A stretch of 64,000 nucleotides of DNA, from NCBI GenBank assembly GCA_024305745.1, contig JAHRBS010000003.1, positions 930,001 to 994,000 of the forward strand, read 5' to 3'. The notes below the pieces were generated by a model, which saw only the letters and a list, made by a program, of their open reading frames with translations, searched no databases and was not told where the DNA came from. Shown here piece by piece: positions 55,741 to 64,000 of the stretch. Both the position numbers and the translations under genes were made by a program. The first letter of the stretch is position 1. Every line of letters starts with the position of its first letter. Source of the stretch: Polyporus tsugae. Its lineage: Eukaryota > Basidiomycota > Agaricomycetes > Polyporales > Polyporaceae.

Positions 55741-57856
55741 TCAACTCCCAAACTTCAGCGTCACGAAGCTATCAGCACCTGTTGGCAGAAAAGAGACGGG
55801 TTCGAGATCAGCGAACGCCCCTGGGGCAGACCGGCCGCCCAACATTGATTCTGCCGAACTCACCGCCGAAGGCGTCAGCCCGAGATCTCGCAATGTTCGT
55901 GAGAAGTCCGCGCGAGCGAAGGTTTTCCTACAGATCCGACGTTCCGAATCAATTATCAGTTCCACATTCATTTAAAAGGAGCCGATGGGAAAACAGTATA
56001 GCCTAGAAGGACATGAACGTGCACGTACCTTGGGAACGTCAGCGAAAAGTTGACCGTCTCGACGTCGACTTCGAGCGTCTGGCCTGCAAGATACTCTGCC
56101 ACCTCACGCAGCGCTACAGAGAAGACGTCAAGAGTGTCCGCGTCAACATTTATACGTTCCCGAGCATCACGCAAGAATCGAAGAGAACAAGAAGCAATGC
56201 ACGCACTGGAATCGCTGGGGAGCGTTGTCGTATATGGCTGTCCCCCCTTCGCCATTCGGATCTGTAGGCGCGTCTCGGGGTAATCCTTCCCTGCCATCCC
56301 GGTTTTCGGTGCGCCAGCAGCAGCCGGAGCGGCCGCACTTGTGCTTGGCTGGGCCGCCTCCGGCAGAGGCTTCCCTTCGCGCAATGCCTTCTCCCGAGCT
56401 GCCTTCTCTGCGCGTGCTTTCTTATCGGCCTCAATCTGCGCCTTCACCGCCGCCCGCGCCTTCGCGTCCTCGATTTTTTCTGTACATTCCCCGCGTCAGA
56501 TTCCTTGGAATGGGGCGTGGGGTTGACATGGGTAACGACATACCGCGACGCTTCGCCTCCGCTTCTTTCAGAATCTCTTTCTGCTTCATTTCCTCACGGA
56601 TCTGGTTCATGTCCTGCAGTATATACGCGCACGAAAAAACACGGGTTGCCACGACATAATGCGTGGTCAGCATGTAGGGAAGAATGACCGAAGGCCTACG
56701 CACCTTTCCTGCCTTCCGACGGATTGCCTCGTTGGCCAAGTTCTCCTTTGCGTCTTGCTTCGCTTTCGCCGCCCGTTTCACATCCATCTTTTCTCGGAGC
56801 TCGGCCAGCTTCTGCTTCTTCTCTTCCTCTGTCAACAGCTTGATCTACAATGCGCGCCCATATTGAGTAACAGCTAAACGTCAAACAGCATTCAAGACGC
56901 AGCAGCTGATGGAAGGCTCCCAGTCAATCAACCAGGAAGCCGTAAATTCCTCTCTAAGTTCTCCGGCAAAGATTGAACTGCTTGGGACCGAGTGCCAGAA
57001 TAGTACCTGCCATCGAGCAACGCTCACAGCTCGCATAGGTTCACGACATACGTTCTCCCTATCTTATGGTTCCATTCAACGGGTGAATAGACCGTGCAAC
57101 CTGGTATGTCGCCCAGGAAATCTCACAAACAGCAGTTGCATGGGCGAACAAGGCAGGGAACAGCCTAAAGGCATCCCCAATCTCTTGGCGTGGTATGACA
57201 TGAGGCGGACATCCAGGTGTTCCATCCGATCATCCACTCCTGCAAATTATCCTGGCTGGGGAGTGGTGCCAATCGCGGCTTTCCTCCATCGCGGAGCACG
57301 GACGTAGACTTACGTCCGTGGCAGAACAGCGGCGGCGGGCGTAGCACAAGGGCAAAGATACGCAAGAAAGAGGGAAATCTGAGAGCAAGATGACACACCT
57401 CCTCCGTAGACTCCTCAAACTGGTCATGCCCGCTCTTCTCCGCATGGTAGTTCGCAAGGTCGACATTCTTGAACGTCTTCCCGCAGACCGAGCACTTTAT
57501 GCTCTTGGCTTCCGCGGCCTCCGCAGCCCCCGAGGATCCCTCTCCCCCGCCCGTACCACCATACACCGCTTTGAGCGCAGCGGCCTCCTCGTCCTCCCCA
57601 TCCACATCCATGCTGTCGCTGGGTGGCTGGGCCGACCTGGCCAACTCCGAGACGGATGAAAGATCGGGGACGGGCTTGCCCTCGTTCTCGATGATGTGGT
57701 CCATCGCGGGCTGGAGGCCACGGTTGCCAGTCGCTTTCAGGGCCCCTACATATCGGAGTACGTGAGCATAGAGTACGATTGGATCAAATGATCGGCCTCA
57801 CAGTCGACCCGTTGGAGATCAAAACCCATGGAAAGGAGCACTTCCTTGTCTGACAT
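55741..57856 (-). CDS. UBX-domain protein with UBA and C2H2-like zinc finger (p97/Cdc48 adaptor, SAKS1/UBXN1 type)
   Basis: The ATG at 57854-57856 starts an N-terminal UBA domain, completed over the first intron: EVLLSMGFDLQRVDW, ALKATGNRGLQPAMDHIIEN. A second part carries a C2H2-type finger (IKCSVCGKTFKNVDLANYHAEKSGH). Then a long charged helix (TEEEKKQKLAELREKMDVKRAAKAKQD, KIEDAKARAAVKAQIEADKK) spans several small exons. The UBX domain follows (YPETRLQIRMAKGGQPYTTTLPSDS, FSVALREVAEYLAGQ) with the FPR loop (FSLTFPR) that docks on the p97 N domain. The last exon (KTFARADFSRTLRDLGLTPSAV) ends at 55741. Intron sites agree in phase where checked. It should bind ubiquitin and Cdc48 in the cytosol and ER-associated degradation. 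Confidence 0.95.
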
Positions 57857-58210
57857 TATGACGGTGGTTTCACGATATGTGTTGCGAGCCAAGTAGCGAG
57901 TAATTAGTAGAAGCTGACGAGAGAGGAGTGCACTGCTGCAGCGGAAATATCAAACAGTCCAGGACTCCAGACGCGTAATTGTATCATGGTTGCCTTTTAC
58001 GGAGACCTAACCCTATTCAGGGAGTTATCGGCCCGGTCCTCCCGTCAGCGACCCAGGGGCAGAGCGGCTGAAACCAGAGAGGCTGAAAATATCTCAATAC
58101 ATGCACTGAAGAAGAAATGGAAGCGAATGGCTGGAGGAAATATGAGGTATGATGATCATGTAAGTGGGCATACAAAGACAACTGTCCATAACGCCAACTG
58201 TAACCAAGTA

Positions 58211-58754
58211 TCATGGCGCGGGGGCACTCGCGGGCCAGAACCATCCGAGAATCTGCCATAGTATCCAAAGTCCGATGATAGCTGCAGCGCAGTAGCCTAT
58301 TGTACGCCACTGCTTCACACCACCAGGGGTGAGACCGAATGCCTGACCGGCCCGCCGTGAGGACTGTGCAAGCGAGGTGCCGAATGATGAGAAGGCATCG
58401 CGCTATGATAGCGAAGTACAAGACGGCGTTAGGAAATGTGGTGCGATGGCGAAGGCATATCGAGAGACAAGGAATGTGATGGGACAAGTTGGGAGGAGAA
58501 TGTCAGAACTTGCAGAGGACGGAACAATAACATTACACTCACAGCATTATCAAGAGCAGAATTCTGCTGTTCTACATCGTCATAGATGTCTGAAGTGACC
58601 TGAAAGACTCAGAATCAATACGAAACGGACGAACGTACATGGTGCTTCAGCGTACGCCGCGTAATGTGCGAAGTTTGGAGTGCAAGTCCTCCAACCTTTG
58701 GTCGTTCTGTAACTCGTAGGTGTCCTCCACCCGCGCATCCCGTGACGACGCCAT
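58211..58754 (-). CDS. Bet1/Sft1-type SNARE
   Basis: Three exons, 58656-58754, 58543-58599 and 58211-58402, all phase 0, encode 115 residues from ATG 58754. The first two exons hold the SNARE motif (ELQNDQRLEDLHSKLRTLRG, VTSDIYDDVEQQNSALDNA), with a Gln at the expected central layer. A juxtamembrane segment (RDAFSSFGTSLAQSSRRAGQAF) precedes a C-terminal transmembrane anchor (IGYCAAAIIGLWILWQILGWFW) and a three-residue lumenal end. Size and order match Qc-SNAREs of the Bet1/Sft1 group, which work in ER-Golgi and intra-Golgi fusion. Whether it is the Bet1 or Sft1 orthologue I cannot decide. The gene was too divided by introns to appear as one long frame; I assembled it from splice phases. Confidence 0.93.
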
Positions 58755-59073
58755 TGATGAAGTAGGTGTTGCGTGGAACAAAGGTGATGAAGGAAGAGGC
58801 TTCGGGAGATGAGAGGGTAGGGTTTAGGAGGATCTTGGTACCGATGGCGGCATGGAGATGAGGGTGCGGAGGGCAGACTGAGAGATGGTGGAAGCGCCCA
58901 TAACGTTGCTGCAACTGCGGGCACGTGGATTTCCCAGAATAGCGCAGGCAGCGCGACGTGTCCAGCGCGTCTGCACAGTGACAACTCTCCTCCTCTCATC
59001 TCGTTCACCCTCCTCACTCGTTCTCCCCTTTCTCGCCGTCTTCGACGCCCAAAAGGCGTCCCCGACACCGGCC
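58755..59073. promoter_or_regulatory. bidirectional promoter between the SNARE and STT3 genes
   Basis: Only 319 nt separate the two ATGs, in opposite directions, so the promoters must overlap or be shared. No TATA box is evident, as is usual for housekeeping genes. Pyrimidine-rich stretches precede STT3 (near 58983-59040). Confidence 0.6.
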
Positions 59074-62000
59074 ATGCCGTTGGCCTACTCCCTACCAAGC
59101 AATCTGTCCCCTGCAACGGTCACCAACACTTCCTCGCTGCTGCGTATCGTCGCTCTGGCCCTCATTTCTGGTGCTGCTATCGCCTCCCGTCTTTTCGCGG
59201 TCGTCAACTTCGAGAGTATCATTCACGAATTGTACGTGCTTTTCTCGTACGTTTACCGCCCATACACTAAGACGAGTCGACATACAGCGACCCATGGTTT
59301 AACTAGTAAGTGCCATGAAGTGGTGTAGCGACTGAGGTTAAGCGCGTCACCTTGTTTAGTCGCGCCACGAAGGTCTTGGCTGAAGAGGGTTTCTATGTGG
59401 GTATCATACAGTCGTCGGACGAGCATCGGTTTTGAACGTGCTACATTTATAGGCATTCTGGAATTGGTTTGACCATACCGCCTGGTACCCTCTTGGGCGT
59501 GTTGTAGGAGGCACCATCTACCCTGGCTTGATGGCGACCAGCGGCGTCATTTACAATCTCCTTCATGCGGTCAACCTCCCTGTCGACATCCGCAACATTT
59601 GTGTCATGCTCGCGCCTGGTTTCAGTGCGCTCACAGCCTGGTCCACCTACATGTGCGTAAAGCCTACCGCTTGCAGTTCGCCTTCGCTGACATTGGCACT
59701 AGGTTCACAAAGGAGATGAAGGACGAAAGCGCTGGCCTTCTTGCGGCCGCATTCATTGGTATCGCCCCGGGATACATCTCCCGTTCCGTCGCAGGGTCTT
59801 ACGACAACGAAGCTATTGCGATCTTCTTGCTCATGTTCACCTTCTACTCCTGGATCAAGGCTCTCAAGACGGGAAGCGCATTCTTTGGAACAATCACCGC
59901 GCTTTTCTACTTCTATATGGTCGCTGCATGGGGTCCGTATCGTTTTGTCTTTTCGGGGAGTAGCATGGGCCGATCATCTGTGAGCGGGGTCTGGGCCTAT
60001 AACTCTGCCTAGAGCCATGGGTCGCCCCCAAACATTCTGCTCGGCTCGTGCTATTTTCGAGAATTGTTGGAGTGCTACCCATCCTGACATGTTTGCTTGC
60101 AGGCGGTTACGCGTTCATCACCAACATGATCCCCCTTCACGCCTTGACCTTGATCCTTATGGGCCGTTTCAGCAGCCGCCTCTATGTGGCGTACTCGTCT
60201 TGGTACGCGATCGGTACCTTGGCCAGCATGCAAGTGCCGTTCGTCGGCTTCCAACCAGTGCGGACCAGCGAACATATGGCTGCCCTAGGTAACGTTCGGT
60301 GGATCGTCGCTTGCGCAGTTGCTAATTACGACGTCACCCGCGCCCCAGGTGTCTTCGGACTTTTGCAGATCGTCGCGTTCGCTGAGCTCGTCCGGGCTCA
60401 CGTGTCATCCAAGCAATTCCAGAGCATACTGTTCGGCTCAGTCATTGTGATCGGCCTTCTTGGGGCTCTTGCCTTCGCTGGATTGACGTACAAGGGCTGG
60501 ATTGCACCCTGGACCGGTCGGTTCTACTCTCTGTGGGATACTGGTTACGCGAAGAAGTAAGTTTCTCGTCCAGCGCGCTTGTTGACGGAACACTCATGAC
60601 TGCTGCGCTCTGCAGGTACATTCCGATTATCGCCTCGGTGTCGGAGCACCAGCCCACCGCATGGCCATCGTTCTTCATGGATTTGCAATTCCTCATTTTC
60701 CTCTTCCCCGCCGGTGTCATCCTCTGCTTCCGCGAGTTGCGCGACGAGCACGTCTTTGTCATCATCTATGCGGTCGTCGCCAGCTACTTTGCGGGTGTCA
60801 TGGTTCGTCTCATGCTCACCCTGACACCCGTCGTTTGCGTCGCCGCCGCCGTTGCCTTCTCGTCGCTTTTGGATACGTACCTCGACCCCGTCGAGCCGGA
60901 GGTTTCGGAGGTTGCTGTGCCGTCTACTGGAGGGGCCTCAACCGCTGCGGCTTCGTCCTCTGCTGGCGACGCTGCGTCGAGCAAGAAGGCCAAGAAGGCC
61001 GCTGCTGCTGAGGCTTCCTCACGCGGCGTCGCGTCTGGGATACTTGCAGCCATCTCCCCCTCAGGAACAAGCACGAAGTCGCGGGGGATCTTTGGGCTCG
61101 ATACCCGTGGGCTGGTTGTGTTCAACGCTCTCGGCATGCTCCTCTTCTTCGTCCTCCACTGCACGTATGTCACGTCGAGCGCGTACTCGTCGCCCTCCGT
61201 TGTGCTCGCGTCCCAGAACCCCGACGGGAGCCAACACATTATCGACGACTTCCGCGAGGCGTACTACTGGCTCCGGCAGAACACGCCTGAGGATGCCGTC
61301 GTCATGAGCTGGTGGGACTACGGCTACCAGATTGCAGGCATGGCGGACAGGCCGACCCTTGTGGACAACAACACATGGAACAACAGTAAGTTAACCCCCC
61401 TCTTAATTTCATAGCCCGCCTCGTACTCACACCTCTCTCTTTCTTTCCCACTCAGCGCACATCGCGACTGTGGGAAAGGCGATGTCGAGCTCCGAGGAGG
61501 TTGCGTACCCCATCCTGCGCAAGCACGACGTCGAGTACGTGCTCGTCATCTTCGGGGGGCTCATCGGCTACTCGGGGGACGACATCAACAAGTTCCTCTG
61601 GATGGTCCGCATTGCCCAGGGCGTCTGGCCGGAGGAAATCCAGGAGCCGAACTACTTCACGCCCAAAGGCGAGTACCGGATCGACGACGCGGCGCCTGCG
61701 ACGATGAAGAACAGCCTCATGTACAAAATGTCTTACTACCGGTGCGTGGGCCCGCTCTTTTATCCGGCATGTGGCGTGTGATGTGTGTGCGCTGTGTTAA
61801 CGGGTCCGGGCGACCGAATGTGGGTTTTTGCATTTTACAGTTTCGCGGAATTGTTCGGGGGAAACCAAGCGGTCGACCGCGTGCGCAATCAGCAGGTGCC
61901 CAAGGCGGGCCCAACGCTCGATTACCTCGGTGAGCAGCTTCGTAATCACTCTGCGGCCGTGACCGGGTTCGCTTATCAGTGCCCTATCTTCGTCACTCCG

Positions 62001-62229
62001 TCTCCCCCCACGCAGACGAGGCATTCACATCCGAAAACTGGATCGTAAGTCGCTCTCCGCCGGTGGGTATGATAAATCTGGATATTCACCGCTGGTCTTT
62101 CAGGTGCGCATCTATCATGTCAAGAAGGAGGATCTGTTGGGCCGCGACCTCAAGGCGGCGAACGCGTTCGCCAACGGCAAGAAGAGGAAGAAGTCCAAGC
62201 CGCTGTCGAGGCGGAGAGCCGTCGCGTAG
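59074..62229 (+). CDS. STT3: oligosaccharyltransferase catalytic subunit STT3
   Basis: Start ATG 59074. The protein has a cytosolic N-terminus, then TM1 and the first-loop acidic motif FDPWFNY split across introns. Conserved blocks follow in order: [129 protein letters not shown] and the catalytic WWDYG (codons 61310-61324), with DNNTWNN and a DK-like [19 protein letters not shown] Ser/Ala/Lys-rich insertion ([14 protein letters not shown]) separates the TM region from the lumenal domain. The C-terminus is basic (KKRKKSKP). It transfers the preassembled glycan to Asn-X-Ser/Thr in the ER lumen. About ten introns of 50-70 nt; stop TAG 62227. Complete and undamaged. Confidence 0.97.
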
Positions 62230-63754
62230 ATTCTGTGTCTGTCCGTCTATTTGCGCGTCTCGTAATTTACTCGCTCTCTTTTTCATCTCCCGCCCACGAC
62301 ATTGTCTTTGGGAGGTCTGCTGTCCCGGGGCTCACCGTAAATTAGGTACAACTTGCGTCGAGTTCCAGACCGAGGGGTGGATATACTATGAAGCCGAGAC
62401 GGGTAAAGTTCCGGACCTCGATGACCGGTACAGTGCTCCGCGTTGGGATCAGGGGTGCGAGTCACTGATTCTTCCGAGATGGTCACGATGTGGACGTTCA
62501 TATTGGATCTTCGCAGGTGCCAATGAAATTGGCCATCGAACTCCCATCCCTGCACTGCACGATTCCGCTGCAAGCGTATGTGCATTGGTAAACACGGTCG
62601 GGGTCAGTCGATCGATGATGCATCGCATGCGATCTACGATGTCGATGGCGTTGATTTCATGTTGTGTGGGGTATTGGCAGATCTATGCACACGTCTCCGA
62701 CAGTGCTCCAGGCTTCAGCACACTTTTACAGTATATGTTGTGCTCCATGTCTCACCCACACATGGCGGCTGATTGGCAAACGAGGTCCATCCCTCGACGC
62801 CCGTCACATTCACCAGCATCCCCGCCATTTTCGTGGGGAAGCATGGCTTCGCATGGGGCCGCCACTGGTCACCCTTCGGCCTCGAGGGTGTCGAGGACCT
62901 GCGCACACGTATCTTCTTCGTCAAATTGTGGCGCTTCAATGGGAGCCTGAAGTTCGATTGACCGCTCTTCTCCACCGTGACACTGAGGCGGAGCGACTGG
63001 GTGAACCTCTGGCAGCTTCTGGGGCTCAGCGCGTTAGAAGCTCGGACGGAGTCGATCATACCATGGCATATGCATATCGTCAGGCCTACTTCGGCGAGAA
63101 GTGCAACGGTCGAAGTTCGGGTCTGCTGAAACCATAGCTGGCGTCGAAACCTAGCTTGTGAGAGTCTTCGGACCATTCGCTTAGGCCCGTGTTTGTCCAA
63201 AGCCAATATCCATGGAGTTGGCGAACGTTTGGAAGACGCATTTAGATTGCACCAAGCTGGGGCGAAACCAGTGAAGCCGAAGAAGGCTGCCGTGTAGTCG
63301 TCCTCAAAATCGACTCGCTACAAAAATACCCTCTAAACGCGGCTGCGGCTAACCGAACTTACCATGCCCGGCCCTGGGCCTGGGGTCAGTCGATCACGTC
63401 GGTGCCATTTGCAACATGCCCGCTTCAAGTGTGTGGATGGGCCCGGGACCAGTGTAGCCTGCCACAGCATCCCCGAGTCGCATTTCAAGTTACTCCCTAC
63501 ACTGACCCACAGCTGATTCTAGCTCAAGCATAGAATTCGCCGTACTGTCACTATTCATACTGCATATTAAATAGTAAGGTGCTGTCTGTGTTCAAGGTTC
63601 TTCGGAGTCAGTTGAGCGACGGACTCCGGAATCGACACTCCGCGCACCTCACCCCTTCCTCGCGCTGGAACGTCAATGCCTAAACAGGCGTGTGCAGATA
63701 TTATACAGATAGACGGAGCCTTAAATACCGGCGGAATACAGGCGACGAAAGCGT
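62230..63754. other. intergenic, scattered weak frames
   Basis: 1.5 kb after the STT3 gene. Several short frames on both strands read partly coding-like (for example FVGKHGFAWGRHWSPFGLEG on plus near 62835; RSIELQAPIEAPQFDEEDT on minus near 62955) but none can be joined into a protein. It could be a decayed gene. Confidence 0.3.
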
Positions 63755-64000
63755 TCAGACATGATCCAACGTGCGGAGAACTTCATCGATACCCAAGACC
63801 CGTGGAGGGAGCGAGGCTGGGGTAATGCGAGGGTCGCACGTCAGTCCGCGGTCGGAGACACGAGAGACAGGCTTCGCGCACTCACTTGTTCACTGTCCGG
63901 AGTGCGCGCAGTCGGCGACCGCGCAGCCCGCGTCCTAGTCAGGCCTCCTCAGTTCCCCCATTTGCACCGTGCGGCCCCTCCGCACCTTGTGCCTCCTCCA
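63755..64000 (-). CDS. probable 3' end of a gene leaving the window, unknown
   Basis: The minus strand reads ECAKPVSRVSDRGLTCDPRI and onward to LGIDEVLRTLDHV and a stop at 63755-63757, a clean coding-like C-terminus of about 45 residues. A possible acceptor lies just upstream near 63885-63895. Sequence to the right edge is GC-rich and probably holds the preceding exon. Too little is present to name a family. Confidence 0.35.

Noticed and set aside
1..64000. tRNA, rRNA, CRISPR arrays, bacterial-style operons or prophage genes
   Set aside because: I looked for tRNA-like internal promoter boxes, regularly spaced repeats and polycistronic gene packing and found none; intron-rich genes and fungal families indicate a eukaryotic chromosome.

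Overview
The window reads as nuclear DNA of a filamentous basidiomycete, most likely an Agaricomycete (polypore-like). Nearly every protein-coding gene is broken by short introns of about 45-100 nt with GTRNGT-like donors and YAG acceptors, the DNA is GC-rich, and several families are characteristic of mushroom-forming fungi: DUF6533 and DUF6534 membrane proteins, C2H2 factors with a CCGVP block, basidiomycete F-box and BTB-type proteins, and Ser/Thr-rich GPI-anchored wall proteins. I see no bacterial, viral, CRISPR, rRNA or tRNA feature. All exon structures were read by eye.

Left part (1-24 kb): a 5'-truncated F-box-like gene (+), a C2H2 transcription factor (-), a DUF6533 membrane protein (-), a Ytp1-type membrane protein (-), a sugar transporter of the major facilitator superfamily (+) that stops halfway and runs in frame into a HET (heterokaryon incompatibility) gene, a secreted class 3 lipase (-), a decayed second HET copy (+), and a secreted GH5 glucanase (+).

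Middle (24-52 kb): a tandem array of two intact genes and one broken gene resembling the region that follows the BTB domain in agaricomycete BTB proteins, with duplicated flanks; a RING-finger gene (+); a divergent BTB-like gene (-); an F-box/LRR-like gene (+); a poorly resolved multi-exon gene (-); a GPI-anchored wall protein (+); a second C2H2 factor of the same subfamily (-); a 569-bp inverted-repeat DNA transposon derivative flanked by TA; and a DUF6534 membrane protein (+) with an 11-nt microexon. This stretch carries pseudogenes, diverged dispersed repeats and transposon debris and looks like accessory, fast-evolving chromosome.

Right part (52-62.3 kb): a compact block of conserved cellular genes. 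It holds a 988-residue coiled-coil protein (-), a UBA/zinc-finger/UBX p97 adaptor (-), a Bet1/Sft1-type SNARE (-), and the oligosaccharyltransferase catalytic subunit STT3 (+). The SNARE and STT3, both acting in the early secretory pathway, are divergently transcribed from a shared 319-bp spacer. The last 1.7 kb holds only scattered weak reading frames and the probable 3' end of a further gene leaving the window.

The most unusual point is the in-frame junction of a six-helix half transporter with a HET domain, with a HET pseudogene 2.5 kb away on the other side of a lipase gene. Together with the BTB-less tandem array and the transposon relic it marks 12-48 kb as an actively rearranging region.
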